Positions 8,558 through 15,966 of a stretch of DNA of 44,700 nt are shown one piece after another. The position numbers were made by a program, and so were the translations under genes. The stretch comes from JAZDMK01 sp043800975. Lineage in GTDB: Bacteria > Bacteroidota > Bacteroidia > Bacteroidales > JAHJDW01. Each line of letters begins with the position of its first letter. Within the stretch, counting starts at the first letter, position 1. The stretch spans positions 1 through 44,700 of the forward strand of contig JAZDMK010000091.1 of assembly GCA_043800975.1 (NCBI GenBank), written 5' to 3'. The notes below the pieces were generated by a model. That model saw only the letters and a program-made list of their open reading frames with translations. It was not told the origin of the DNA and ran no database searches.

Positions 8558-8758
8558 TTATTGAATTAAACGTCTGTTGCATGCTTTTCTAAATGCATTT
8601 TTCCACGGTTTCAACACTTCTTCAGCCTTACAATTTTTGTGATTCTTCCAATCATTTAAAAACCTTAGTTCTTCAAATTTACACTTTTTATTAAAAAATT
8701 TAAATATTTTTTCCACCCTACACAATATTACTCCCCAAATCACCGTTAATACTATCAT
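8558..8758 (-). CDS. Doubtful small ORF, 66 aa
   Basis: From an ATG at 8758 the frame gives 66 residues: a hydrophobic start (MIVLTVIWGVILCRVEKIF) and a basic, Trp/Cys-containing tail (FLNDWKNHKNCKAEEVLKPW). It could be a small single-pass membrane protein. I recognise no family and see no promoter. It lies in AT-rich DNA between the ATPase and the repeat protein and may be spurious. A longer frame to 8845 would overlap the opposite-strand gene at 8777. Confidence 0.25.
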   Translation of the reverse strand: MIVLTVIWGVILCRVEKIFKFFNKKCKFEELRFLNDWKNHKNCKAEEVLKPWKNAFRKACNRRLIQ

Positions 8759-8776
8759 AAAGCAACACACGCCTGT

Positions 8777-9271
8777 ATGTTTTTGGATGATGGTATATCG
8801 GTTTTTTCTACTTCCGGCCTGCCCGCAGCAGCCGAAAACCCGCATTGGGTGCAGCTCACAGCTTTTAATACCCCGTCATTTCCCTTTGTGTCACACTCCA
8901 ACATAAATGCGTCACACTCAAACAAGAATGCGTCGCAAACCAATATGCATGCTACACAAACGAGCATGAATGCGTCACATTCGACCTTGCATGCGTCGCA
9001 AACGGCCTTGCATGAGACACATTCGAACATGCATGCGTCACAATCCAACATGAATGCACCACAAACGATAATGAATGCGTCGCAGTCGACCTTGCATGCG
9101 TCACACTTGACCCTGCATGCGATACAAACGAATATGCATGCGTCGCAAACGTACATGAATGCGTCACAAAGGAGCCGGGAAAATAGCGGAAAGGCCTGCT
9201 GTGCCTACGGTTCCATACATCATATAGACTTCCTTCCTATATTACTAACAGTCAAAGGCGAAATGTTATGA
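8777..9271 (+). CDS. Heptapeptide-repeat protein of unknown function
   Basis: 164 residues. After a 36-residue leader (MFLDDGISVFSTSGLPAAAE and on) come 14 seven-residue units (37-134) with consensus (N/H)-A-S-(Q/H)-(T/S)-x-(M/L), then a 30-residue tail with two cysteines. No family is recognised and there is no clear signal peptide. The units are rich in Asn, His, Ser, Thr and Gln, with a hydrophobic residue every seventh position, which could form a repetitive helical or solenoid structure. The stop TGA overlaps the next gene's ATG (ATGA at 9268-9271), arguing that this frame is translated even though the repeat also leaves other frames open. Base composition is richer in GC than the flanks. 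Confidence 0.5.
   Translation: MFLDDGISVFSTSGLPAAAENPHWVQLTAFNTPSFPFVSHSNINASHSNKNASQTNMHATQTSMNASHSTLHASQTALHETHSNMHASQSNMNAPQTIMNASQSTLHASHLTLHAIQTNMHASQTYMNASQRSRENSGKACCAYGSIHHIDFLPILLTVKGEML
8885..9178 (+). repeat. 21-bp tandem repeat, 14 units
   Basis: Fourteen imperfect 21-base units in register run from 8885 to 9178, typical unit AATGCGTCGCAAACGAACATG with frequent GCATGC at junctions. Each encodes one heptapeptide. Edge units are most degenerate (FVSHSNI first, NASQRSR last). Changes in copy number keep the reading frame. Confidence 0.9.
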
Positions 9272-9882
9272 GACGCTCAAAAGTTGTTTTGGAATTTCTG
9301 AGGTACCCTGTATCCAGGAAAGTGGAATATGGCAGAAATGTCATAGCCAAGATGACCGGCAACGCTTCATTTCCCAGTCCCGACCTGACGCTGACCGTAG
9401 CGGCCACGCTCTGCACCAATCTGGAGCAGGCAGCTGTAGCGGCCGACGGAGGAGGCAAAGCCGCTACATCAAATTTGAATATAGCGGAAAAAGCCTGGGA
9501 TGACGGATTTCGTAAGCTTGCCATGTACGTTGACCGTATAGCCAATGGTGCCGAAAACCTGATTTTAATATCAGGCTTCGATGCCAGCCGCCAGCCGGAA
9601 GCCGCCCTTCGACCCGAATTTCATGCTGAAAATACAAAGCATGCGGGAGAAGTGTTGCTTGCGCATAAGTCGTTGCGCAAAAGAGCTGCATGGGTGTGGC
9701 AATATGCCCCCGATCCCGTGCCCTCGGATGGTGCAGGCTGGACATTGGCAAATGTCACCCTTCAGGCAAAATGTGTTATCTCCGGCCTGGAGAGCGGCAA
9801 GCTGTATTGGTTCCGCGTATGTCTTGTATCAGCAAGCGCAATGGACCTGTGGAGTGTACCGTTTCCGCTTCGTGTGATGTAA
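9268..9882 (+). CDS. Fibronectin-type-III-like protein, Bacteroidota family
   Basis: 204 residues. The start (KVVLEFLRYPVSRKVEYGRN) and core resemble a family of about 200-residue Bacteroidota proteins often annotated as fibronectin type III domain proteins. An N-terminal helical part (1-95, with LTLTVAATLCTNLEQAAVAA) is followed by a C-terminal beta-rich part (100-204), where WVWQYAPDP, LQAKCVISGLESGKLYWFRV and LWSVPFPLRVM give the strand pattern of an FN3 end. There is no signal peptide. Its ATG overlaps the stop of the heptad-repeat gene, and a terminator follows, making a two-gene unit. It could be a phage- or surface-derived module. Confidence 0.7.
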   Translation: MRRSKVVLEFLRYPVSRKVEYGRNVIAKMTGNASFPSPDLTLTVAATLCTNLEQAAVAADGGGKAATSNLNIAEKAWDDGFRKLAMYVDRIANGAENLILISGFDASRQPEAALRPEFHAENTKHAGEVLLAHKSLRKRAAWVWQYAPDPVPSDGAGWTLANVTLQAKCVISGLESGKLYWFRVCLVSASAMDLWSVPFPLRVM

Positions 9883-9930
9883 GGCATGGGTCATATAGCG
9901 CGGGCCTCAGGCCTGTGCTGCGAATCCACT

Positions 9931-9958
9931 AAGACCTCCGGCGTTTCGGGGGTCTTTT
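9931..9958 (+). terminator. Terminator after FN3-like gene
   Basis: A 9-bp stem AAGACCTCC/GGGGGTCTT (one T-G wobble) with an 8-base loop runs into TTTT, 48 bases after the stop at 9882. It closes the two-gene plus-strand unit. Confidence 0.75.
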
Positions 9959-10031
9959 CATTTTATAGGAATTGTTTGAGTTTAGATAATTTCTATTTCG
10001 AGGTTTCAAATCAAAGGAAGGTTGATTTTTT

Positions 10032-10859
10032 TCAATCTCCCTCTTTTTTTGCTTCACTTTCTTTCTTTAACACTTCAATAATATCTGAGTGAAGCTTTAC
10101 ATAGTCAATTTCTTTGTTGTATGTATATTTATACAAAGTTCTGCTGTTTTCACTTTCCCCTTTTGTAATAATCTTGGTTAGCACATAATCGAATTTTACA
10201 GACTCATCATATTTGTGGAACATCAAAACATGAAGTCTGTATAGTTGATCCTTGTCAGAGCCGTCCGGATTTGCGCTATATATATAATAAACAATTTTCG
10301 AAAAGCTTTTCGACAGCCTGTCATCAGGCAATTCTTCATACCATTCGTAACCCCATATATTCTTGCCTTCCCATTTGAAATAATCAAAATTGTAATATTT
10401 GTCAAGACCATCGGGTAGTTTGTTTTCTTTGTTGGCTTTATAAAGTATATCCTGATGTTTTCTGGCACTGTCCAATTGCTTAAGGCAAAAGTAAGAGACT
10501 ACAAGGTTTTTATGCATCCAGAATTTTTTAGCATTTGCTTTATCATCAAAAGTTGAATTTTCTTTTTCAATGTACTTTAAGGCTTCGAGCCCGTATTTCA
10601 AAGAAACATCAAACTTCTCGTTCAGCCTGTTTTCCCATTCCAGTTGAGATGTTGTCTTAACGCAGTACCATAAAATATAGTTGTAAAGCGTATCACGTGT
10701 GTCGCACTGAGTTTCGATCTCTTTGAAAATTTTGTAAGCTTCGGTAAAGTTGTCAGTTTGAAGCCTGTTATTAGCCGTGTTGTACTTTTTCAGGATTTCA
10801 CTTTGGCTGAATGCGAAAGAGGATAATCCTAAGAGTATAATTACAAGTACCTTTTTCAT
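10032..10859 (-). CDS. Secreted protein with TPR-like helices, unknown function
   Basis: 275 residues with a signal peptide (MKKVLVIILLGLSSFAFSQ). The rest is mostly alpha-helical, with motifs of the tetratricopeptide type (NRLQTDNFTEAYKIFKEIE, 31-49; NLVVSYFCLKQLDSARKHQD, 118-137), so it probably acts as a periplasmic or surface scaffold. Motifs such as NPDGSDKDQLYRLHVLMFHK (196-215) near the end are distinctive, but I know no name for them. It is a standalone gene; the next gene on the same strand ends over 300 bases upstream. Confidence 0.7.
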   Translation of the reverse strand: MKKVLVIILLGLSSFAFSQSEILKKYNTANNRLQTDNFTEAYKIFKEIETQCDTRDTLYNYILWYCVKTTSQLEWENRLNEKFDVSLKYGLEALKYIEKENSTFDDKANAKKFWMHKNLVVSYFCLKQLDSARKHQDILYKANKENKLPDGLDKYYNFDYFKWEGKNIWGYEWYEELPDDRLSKSFSKIVYYIYSANPDGSDKDQLYRLHVLMFHKYDESVKFDYVLTKIITKGESENSRTLYKYTYNKEIDYVKLHSDIIEVLKKESEAKKEGD

Positions 10860-10913
10860 AGTTTATTTATGTTGGGGGATTTTTTAGAAGAAAAACAGAT
10901 TATTAATTGTAAA

Positions 10914-10939
10914 CAAATATACAAATACCCCTAAATCCA
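10914..10939 (-). promoter_or_regulatory. Candidate promoter for the TPR-like gene
   Basis: Minus-strand TATATTTG (10914-10921) fits TAnnTTTG and lies about 55 bases before the ATG at 10859, with a TTG about 18 bases further upstream (10940-10942). Confidence 0.4.
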
Positions 10940-11050
10940 CAACATATTTCTTCCTAAAGTATTAAATGAAATAGTCTTCAGGATTGAATCAAAGAAGCAA
11001 ACCGCGAAGTGATTTCAAATCAGATTTACGAATAACGAACCGAACGAAGT

Positions 11051-11083
11051 GAGCTCAACCGAAGGTGCATAGCACCTGAGCTC
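11051..11083. repeat. Imperfect hairpin in intergenic DNA
   Basis: Nested inverted repeats: GAGCTCA (11051-11057) pairs with TGAGCTC (11077-11083), enclosing GGTGC-ATA-GCACC (11064-11076). There is no T-run, so it is not a standard terminator. The rest of the 324-base gap 10860-11183 holds no gene I can support. Confidence 0.6.
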
Positions 11084-11150
11084 TCGAACACATTTGAAAA
11101 TGATGAATGCGTGAGAACCAGCAGGCCAGTGTTGCGGCGGTGGGAGCGAG

Positions 11151-11182
11151 TAATAACGAATAACGATTAACGAATAACGATT
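11151..11182. repeat. AATAACGA-type tandem repeat
   Basis: Four imperfect copies of TAACGA with A/T spacers lie directly after the stop of the minus-strand gene at 11184. Possibly a slippage product; no function seen. Confidence 0.55.
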
Positions 11183-11183
11183 T

Positions 11184-12254
11184 TCAATCATAATACAAAT
11201 AATCCTTATCAAAGTAATTAATCACAACCAGAAAATGATAATCGCCCTTACCACCCATAAAGGTAAATTCGATTTTTATTTTCATTCCGTTCACATTTTT
11301 CCAGCGCACTTCTTTCACATCGTAGCCCCAGTGGTGCTTTTCGTAAGGGTCAACATATTTTGTGTTGCCTGTAATGGTTGTGTCGGGTTTGCCGTATTTT
11401 TTTGTGTAATCAGCGATCAGCTTGTCAGTGGCGGATAAGCACAGATTGAAATTCTTCTCGTTGATCTCATCGAAATACTTGTCATAATGAATCCACGACA
11501 ATTTTCCGTTCTCAAACTGATATGCCCAGCCGCCTTTCAGGCCATAGAGTTCCTGCTCACGGCCCCACTGCCCGGATACATTGACACCGTCCGGAAAGAG
11601 CGTGGGAAATACTTTTGCGAATTCATTCACATCCATGCCCGGCCAGAACCTTCCCTTTTTTCCAGCTCCCACATCGACTGCATTAGGTAGTAGTGAATGA
11701 CTTATTTGAAAATGATAGTTATACCATTCATTGGGCCCGTTGGGAGCATTTTCTTTAAATTCTTCATAATAATTACTTCTGAAATCGCAGCTGATCTTGA
11801 TATCTTCTGTTTTGGTTTTCCAGATAGCTTCATAAAAAACTTCGCGTTTACCAATGATTTCATGATACGCGTTGTTATTCCGGTCAAAGAAGGATAGAGT
11901 GCCGGTTTCATATTGATCAGGTTTTCCGTATATTTTTTTGTAATCGTCAATGATCTGCTTTGCACTTCCTGTCCATTTCTTAAATCCTTCTTCCGTGATG
12001 ATCTCACTTTTTCCGATGTATTCAGCTGAAAAAAGTTTACTGCCGGAAAAGCTGAAATTCCACTGCCCGTCCATGTCATAGAGCTTCTCTTTTAAAATCA
12101 AACTGGAATTGAAATCCAATTTTTCAGGCAGAACGCCGGGAAGCTTCGCTTTAAATTCATCGGTGGTCATACCGATGCGCAAATCGTCCTGTGCGCAAAG
12201 CCTGAGGGATGTGAGAAGCAGCATGCCGGAAATACAAAGGATCAGTTTTTTCAC
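11184..12254 (-). CDS. Secreted protein with two copies of an unnamed domain
   Basis: 356 residues with a signal peptide (MKKLILCISGMLLLTSLRLCAQ). Two halves share a pattern: IGMTTDEFKAKLPGVLP (27-43) against PGMDVNEFAKVFPTLFP; GQWNFSFSGSKLFSAEY against GGWAYQFENGKLSWIHY; IIDDYKKIYGKPDQYETG against LIADYTKKYGKPDTTITG. So it is an internal duplication of a domain of roughly 120-150 residues. I know no name for the domain; the GM..F....P...P start resembles small periplasmic proteins that track ligand by a beta sheet, but that is only impression. There is no obvious operon partner; a REP-like element and the toxin gene lie upstream. Confidence 0.7.
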   Translation of the reverse strand: MKKLILCISGMLLLTSLRLCAQDDLRIGMTTDEFKAKLPGVLPEKLDFNSSLILKEKLYDMDGQWNFSFSGSKLFSAEYIGKSEIITEEGFKKWTGSAKQIIDDYKKIYGKPDQYETGTLSFFDRNNNAYHEIIGKREVFYEAIWKTKTEDIKISCDFRSNYYEEFKENAPNGPNEWYNYHFQISHSLLPNAVDVGAGKKGRFWPGMDVNEFAKVFPTLFPDGVNVSGQWGREQELYGLKGGWAYQFENGKLSWIHYDKYFDEINEKNFNLCLSATDKLIADYTKKYGKPDTTITGNTKYVDPYEKHHWGYDVKEVRWKNVNGMKIKIEFTFMGGKGDYHFLVVINYFDKDYLYYD

Positions 12255-12320
12255 GAGGTTTCAGTTTTGGTTCAGTATAAATGTAAAGATAATCAATTCA
12301 AATGAAATCAAAAATCTATG

Positions 12321-12353
12321 TTAGTCGTAGTACGACTTTAAGTCGTGCCACGA
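12321..12353. repeat. REP-like palindromic element, copy 1
   Basis: Plus-strand TTAGTCGTAGTACGACTTTA then AGTCGTGCCACGA. Two back-to-back palindromes (GTCGTAGTACGAC and GTCGTGCCACGA) flank TTTAA, and the centre ACGACTTTAAGTCGT is itself nearly palindromic. It lies 7 bases beyond the stop of the minus-strand PIN gene. Confidence 0.8.
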
Positions 12354-12360
12354 ATGAAAT

Positions 12361-12771
12361 TTATAAAGTCTTAAGAAAGCTTTCGGCCGTCATAACCGGA
12401 ATGTCGGCCAGTTTATAGTCGTTCAGATTTCTGGTTAAAAGAGCAATACATTTATTTTCAATCGCGCAAAAATACTGAATGCCATCTTCGAAATCTTTAA
12501 AATCGGAGCTTAGTGCAAGTTCTATGATTTTATCATCTACGGTGAGAACCTGCACCAATGATTTGAAACGGAAAAGGATTTTCTTTGCTTTGTCCTGACC
12601 ATTATCTCTGGAAAGAAGAAAGAATAGGGTGGCAAAGGTAGAGGCTGAAACGCATATTTTAAGTTTGCCCTGATCAGCCATTGTGAAAAGCTGCGCTGCC
12701 GGTTTATAAAAGTTTTTTCTTTCTGCCAGTAAATCCAGCACTATATCTGTATCTGAAAAAACCCTGATCAT
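12361..12771 (-). CDS. PIN-domain toxin (VapC-like RNase)
   Basis: 136-residue PIN-domain ribonuclease, the toxin of a type II toxin-antitoxin pair. The start MIRVFSDTDIVLDLLAER gives acidic residues D7, D9 and D13 in the usual first-strand position, and the later segment DFKDFEDGIQYFCAIEN then LLTRNLNDY supplies the remaining acidic cluster. The length fits the family. The ATG overlaps the stop of the antitoxin gene by 4 bases (12768-12771), giving coupled translation with the antitoxin first. RNA targets cannot be told from sequence. Confidence 0.88.
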   Translation of the reverse strand: MIRVFSDTDIVLDLLAERKNFYKPAAQLFTMADQGKLKICVSASTFATLFFLLSRDNGQDKAKKILFRFKSLVQVLTVDDKIIELALSSDFKDFEDGIQYFCAIENKCIALLTRNLNDYKLADIPVMTAESFLKTL

Positions 12772-13010
12772 TTGTGCTTCTTCGCTAAGTGAGCCGTATA
12801 ATCCTTTTCGTAGTTTGTGAGCTTCGAATGAATAACGCCACTCAATGATTCAACCAAAGGAGAAATTTCGGTTTTCTCTTTGGTTTTTCGGGTTAACAGT
12901 TTCAGGTAATTTTCAATCATCTTCGACAGGCTTGTGTTTTCTTCTTGTGCATATTTCTTGGCCGATTCAATCGTTTCCTGATCAAGTTTCAATGTCAGTT
13001 TTGAGTTCAT
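12768..13010 (-). CDS. Antitoxin of PIN toxin (DUF6364-like, RHH-type)
   Basis: 80 residues. The N-terminus SKLTLKLDQETIESAKKYAQ followed by ENTSLSKMIENYLKLL has the strand-helix-helix pattern of ribbon-helix-helix DNA-binding antitoxins and resembles the DUF6364 family, which I know beside PIN toxins. The C-terminal half (45-80) is charged and should wrap the toxin. It lies first in the operon. A perfect 14-bp palindrome overlaps its likely promoter, fitting autorepression by the toxin-antitoxin complex. Confidence 0.85.
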   Translation of the reverse strand: MNSKLTLKLDQETIESAKKYAQEENTSLSKMIENYLKLLTRKTKEKTEISPLVESLSGVIHSKLTNYEKDYTAHLAKKHK

Positions 13011-13019
13011 GGTTTAGGA

Positions 13020-13060
13020 TTTGTACGTACAAAGATACTAATTAAATACGTATAATCCAA
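13020..13060 (-). promoter_or_regulatory. Toxin-antitoxin promoter with palindromic operator
   Basis: On the minus strand, TTG (13058-13060), 20 bases, then TATCTTTG (13030-13037) matches the Bacteroidota promoter. The perfect palindrome TTTGTACGTACAAA (13020-13033) overlaps the -7 box and start site, and a second palindrome ATACGTAT (13047-13054) sits between the two boxes. Both contain TACGTA, as expected for repeated binding sites of a ribbon-helix-helix antitoxin. Confidence 0.7.
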
Positions 13061-13083
13061 ATTTATTTTAATTGAAAGTCTTT

Positions 13084-13118
13084 TTAGTCGTAGTAAGACT
13101 TTAAGTCGTGCCACGACT
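13084..13118. repeat. REP-like palindromic element, copy 2
   Basis: Same element and orientation as at 12321, one base different in the first palindrome (GTCGTAGTAAGAC). It lies 8 bases beyond the stop of the minus-strand gene 13127-13759. Confidence 0.8.
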
Positions 13119-13126
13119 GACTATAC

Positions 13127-13759
13127 TTAGCGTCTCTTTTTGTAATTCCTTTTCAATATTTTTCGAACAATTTCAGGATTAGGTTTGACTTCACTTTTTC
13201 GGAAATAATATGTTTGAATAATACCACCCCTATAACTTTTAAAGAAAAGAGTGCTATCATTAACAATCTTTAAACTCAAACTCTCAACTTTAAGATTGTT
13301 TTGTGAAAAGACTATTTCTTTACCGCTAAATTGAAGATACTCGATAATAACTGTGTCATTTTTTACAAAATACCGACCCCATCCCTCACACGAAGCTTTA
13401 CGTTTTTTTTTGAATTTTTTTCCAGTTAACCAACGATTGATTAACGCTGGATGAGCTGGCTGATTCTGACTGTTGCAACTGTCGGGTACATCTTTCTTAC
13501 AATCTGTCCACCATCCTTTAAAAAATCTTCCGTCATCATAAAATACGATTGGATTTATCTCGCAAAGTGATGAATCTCTTTTATCAGGATTGCTGTAATA
13601 ATAGTAACCGTTTGTTTTTATTTTCGCGCCTCCTGAATTATTTGGATAAGGAATATGAAATGTACCTATTAATGATACACAAGATGAAAAACCAATCGCA
13701 ATAAGGATTGTAATAATCATTGTTTTTTTAATCGTTTTACTGTAGATCAGTTTCTTCAT
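13127..13759 (-). CDS. Small lipoprotein of unknown function
   Basis: 210 residues. The N-terminus has a long basic stretch, a hydrophobic segment (TMIITILIAIGFSSC, 13-27) and a lipobox cysteine at C27, so it should be a lipid-anchored envelope protein. The body contains YYYYSNPDKRDSSLCEINPI (53-72), FYDDGRFFKGWWTD (73-86) and a strand-rich end with WGRYFVKNDTVIIEYLQF, the beta layout seen in small Bacteroidota lipoproteins that report a value as text-like strands. No family name is recognised. The tail is strongly basic (KILKRNYKKRR). It is flanked on both sides by REP-like elements. Confidence 0.65.
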   Translation of the reverse strand: MKKLIYSKTIKKTMIITILIAIGFSSCVSLIGTFHIPYPNNSGGAKIKTNGYYYYSNPDKRDSSLCEINPIVFYDDGRFFKGWWTDCKKDVPDSCNSQNQPAHPALINRWLTGKKFKKKRKASCEGWGRYFVKNDTVIIEYLQFSGKEIVFSQNNLKVESLSLKIVNDSTLFFKSYRGGIIQTYYFRKSEVKPNPEIVRKILKRNYKKRR

Positions 13760-13770
13760 TTTTTAATTGT

Positions 13771-13805
13771 TTAGTCGTAGTACGACTTTAAGTCGTGCCA
13801 CGACT
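13771..13805. repeat. REP-like palindromic element, copy 3
   Basis: Matches the 12321 copy over 33 bases except one, and extends as CGACT. It lies 9 bases beyond the stop of the minus-strand gene 13815-14546. Confidence 0.8.
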
Positions 13806-13814
13806 GAAATACAA

Positions 13815-14546
13815 TCATTTTTTCTGATGGTGATAATACACATTCATACCGATGGATGGATATAAGTAGTTTCTTTTATCGGAAGGAAAGCCGTGAATAT
13901 ATTCATCAAAGAATCCATCTCTTCTATTATCATCCAAGATCACTTTCGACATACTGATAAAGGGTGAATAGGAAAACTTCCCTTTTGTGAAAATAAATCC
14001 CAATCGTAATGTTGCAAATGTTTCTGATGCTTCTACTTCTTTGTAATATGATGCATAGTAGCTAAAATGTTCGCTTACCTCCATAGATGCAAAAACAGAC
14101 GGAAAGTTTTGGATGTTCCACTTACCCATAATCCCCATGGAAAGTGAAGGAAACCGAAAATGAATACTATTATAATAACTTCCGTATTGTTGCATGCTTA
14201 TCATTTCGGTCACTTGCACTCTGTATCTGGTATTCAGGAATGATTTGCCTCCGCTAACCAAAAAGCCGAGTGAAAACTTTGCGGGGTTGTCGTGAAGTTT
14301 AAAATAGCGGCCCAGTGTAAAATCAGCCCCCGGTCTCTGCTTAGGGTAGCAAGTATACTGATAATCGTATGGCTGTGCATACTCAGGAATCAGTGCATCG
14401 TGGTATACGAAAGTCTTCTTTGTCGGCAGCATGGTATTTAAACCTGCACCCATATACCACGCACTTTTGCTTCCAAATTCGGTTTGGGAAAAAAGAAGGG
14501 AAGTGAACAGAATATAAAAAAATGATAAGGTTAATGATTTTTTCAT
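13815..14546 (-). CDS. Outer-membrane beta-barrel-type protein, tandem paralogue A
   Basis: 243 residues with a signal peptide (MKKSLTLSFFYILFTSLLFSQ). It shares with the next upstream gene the start of the mature part (TEFGSKSAWYMGA), the motif LGRYFK, KFSLG or KFSFG strands, a GKFSYSPFISMSK-type strand, and the ending DKRNYLYPSIGMNVYYHH. Alternating aromatic strands of about 10 residues and the terminal YYHH-basic end suggest a small outer-membrane barrel. The two genes are 38 bases apart, in the same direction, and surely arose by tandem duplication. Function unknown. Confidence 0.7.
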   Translation of the reverse strand: MKKSLTLSFFYILFTSLLFSQTEFGSKSAWYMGAGLNTMLPTKKTFVYHDALIPEYAQPYDYQYTCYPKQRPGADFTLGRYFKLHDNPAKFSLGFLVSGGKSFLNTRYRVQVTEMISMQQYGSYYNSIHFRFPSLSMGIMGKWNIQNFPSVFASMEVSEHFSYYASYYKEVEASETFATLRLGFIFTKGKFSYSPFISMSKVILDDNRRDGFFDEYIHGFPSDKRNYLYPSIGMNVYYHHQKK

Positions 14547-14584
14547 AACAGAAGTTTTTTGTTTCGGATATTTAAAATACAGGA

Positions 14585-15328
14585 TTATTGCTTTGTAGAT
14601 TTTTTATTGGTTGAATGGTGATAATACACATTCATACCGATGGAAGGAAACAGGTAGTTTCTTTTATCATACAGGTTTATTTCATAGGCTTCAGTATTAT
14701 CCGTGTAAAACCTGCCGTGCATATCCCAGAGCATTTTCGAAAAACTAAGATAAGGTGCAAAACTGAATTTGTTTTTTGTTTTTATAAGACCAATCTGAAC
14801 CGATGCGAATTTTTCTTTTAACATGCTGCTGTTTGATAGCCTCGAGTAATACAGGTTATTAGATAAATTCAGCGATACAAACGGACTGAATGAATTTTTA
14901 AGATGAAGTGAACCCGTTAGCCCCAGATAAGCGGATGAGTAATGCAGACGCAATTTGTCATAGCCTATACTCACGATCTGATTCTGCAACATATCAGTCA
15001 CAGTTTGTTTATAGCGTAAATTCTGGTAGGTTCTTTTTAATCCAGTCTGTATTCCGAAAGAAAACTTCCCGGGTTTGTGAATGATTTTAAAATAGCGACC
15101 CAAATTGAACTCTCCACCGCAGCGGGCTTTGGGCCAATATTGATATAGATAGTCCAAGTCGCTAGCATAACCATAAAGAGAATACCTGTATTCATAATAA
15201 TTATTTTTTGGAATCATACTATTCATCTCTGCACCCATATACCATGCGCTTTTACTTCCGAATTCGGTTTGGGAAAAAAGAGATACATTAATTAACAAAG
15301 CCAGCAATAAACAAGTCGTATTTTTCAT
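14585..15328 (-). CDS. Outer-membrane beta-barrel-type protein, tandem paralogue B
   Basis: 247 residues with a signal peptide (MKNTTCLLLALLINVSLFSQ). Paralogue of the downstream gene along its whole length: TEFGSKSAWYMGAEMNSM at the mature start, FNLGRYFKI, FSFGIQTGLKRTYQNLRY, KNKFSFAPYLSFSKMLWD, and DKRNYLFPSIGMNVYYHH near the end. The two have drifted enough that the copy is not recent. Upstream (15329-15431) is AT-rich DNA in which I see no clear promoter. Role unknown; probably an envelope barrel. Confidence 0.7.
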   Translation of the reverse strand: MKNTTCLLLALLINVSLFSQTEFGSKSAWYMGAEMNSMIPKNNYYEYRYSLYGYASDLDYLYQYWPKARCGGEFNLGRYFKIIHKPGKFSFGIQTGLKRTYQNLRYKQTVTDMLQNQIVSIGYDKLRLHYSSAYLGLTGSLHLKNSFSPFVSLNLSNNLYYSRLSNSSMLKEKFASVQIGLIKTKNKFSFAPYLSFSKMLWDMHGRFYTDNTEAYEINLYDKRNYLFPSIGMNVYYHHSTNKKSTKQ

Positions 15329-15431
15329 AGGTGCAGATTTTGAAAAGACGGGACTTTATAAAGTAAGTATGCAAGATACCCCTTTTATGAAAAAAGAATA
15401 TACGTATTTCCCTTATATTTATTTTTTCTAT

Positions 15432-15965
15432 TTATACAAGCCAATGACATAAAATGCGCGGTGCATATACAATGAGACCAACACCATAAACTATATCAAG
15501 CATCACGATGGAGCCCAGTGCGCCCAGATAAATGATTCCGACCAGCGGAACAGAAACTACTTTCAGAAAAAAGTTTACACCGGGCTGCATCACTGCTTTC
15601 CAAATTCCGTTGGCATCGGTCGTGCTGGGGAATGAATGCATGGCAATGGAAATGGCTACCCAAAACAAAAAAATATCTACAAAATTTACTGAATTAAATT
15701 GGAATATTTGTATAGAAACAGGTATTCCAATAATAAGTGCCAGCAGTGTATTTACAATATAAGGCCCAATGCCGATTATCAGGTTATGGGAAGCTTTTCT
15801 TGGAATTTCATGAATCACATATCCACATGGGTTAGCCGAACGCAAGTAACAGACTTCAAATACTGCTGTACGAGTGAGAATGCAGAATAAATAGTGAGCC
15901 AGTTCATGAACAATAACTCCGGGAAAGGTTACCAATGCTACTAAATATCCAGGGACTATAAACAT
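15432..15965 (-). CDS. Integral membrane zinc metalloprotease (HExxH, M50-like)
   Basis: 177 residues with about four to five membrane segments. HELAH (20-24) lies in the first one, and HSFPSTTDANG (110-120) gives a likely third ligand D117 inside a later segment, the layout of site-2-type (M50) and DUF3267-like membrane proteases. It would cleave within or near the membrane. The start is fixed by its position one base after the stop of the zinc-ribbon/TPR gene, so the two are probably co-translated and work together. The substrate is unknown. It may instead be a family keeping the fold but not proteolysis. Confidence 0.75.
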   Translation of the reverse strand: MFIVPGYLVALVTFPGVIVHELAHYLFCILTRTAVFEVCYLRSANPCGYVIHEIPRKASHNLIIGIGPYIVNTLLALIIGIPVSIQIFQFNSVNFVDIFLFWVAISIAMHSFPSTTDANGIWKAVMQPGVNFFLKVVSVPLVGIIYLGALGSIVMLDIVYGVGLIVYAPRILCHWLV

Positions 15966-15966
15966 A

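Noticed and set aside
8755..9156. Minus-strand frame with Cys-rich heptads (CDACxxx)
   Set aside because: A 21-base repeat with few stop codons leaves several frames open. The plus frame is favoured by its ATGA overlap with the next gene and by the terminator after the pair. The minus frame has no neighbour supporting it.
8885..9178. CRISPR array
   Set aside because: The 21-bp units are contiguous with no unique spacers and encode a heptapeptide, and there are no cas genes.
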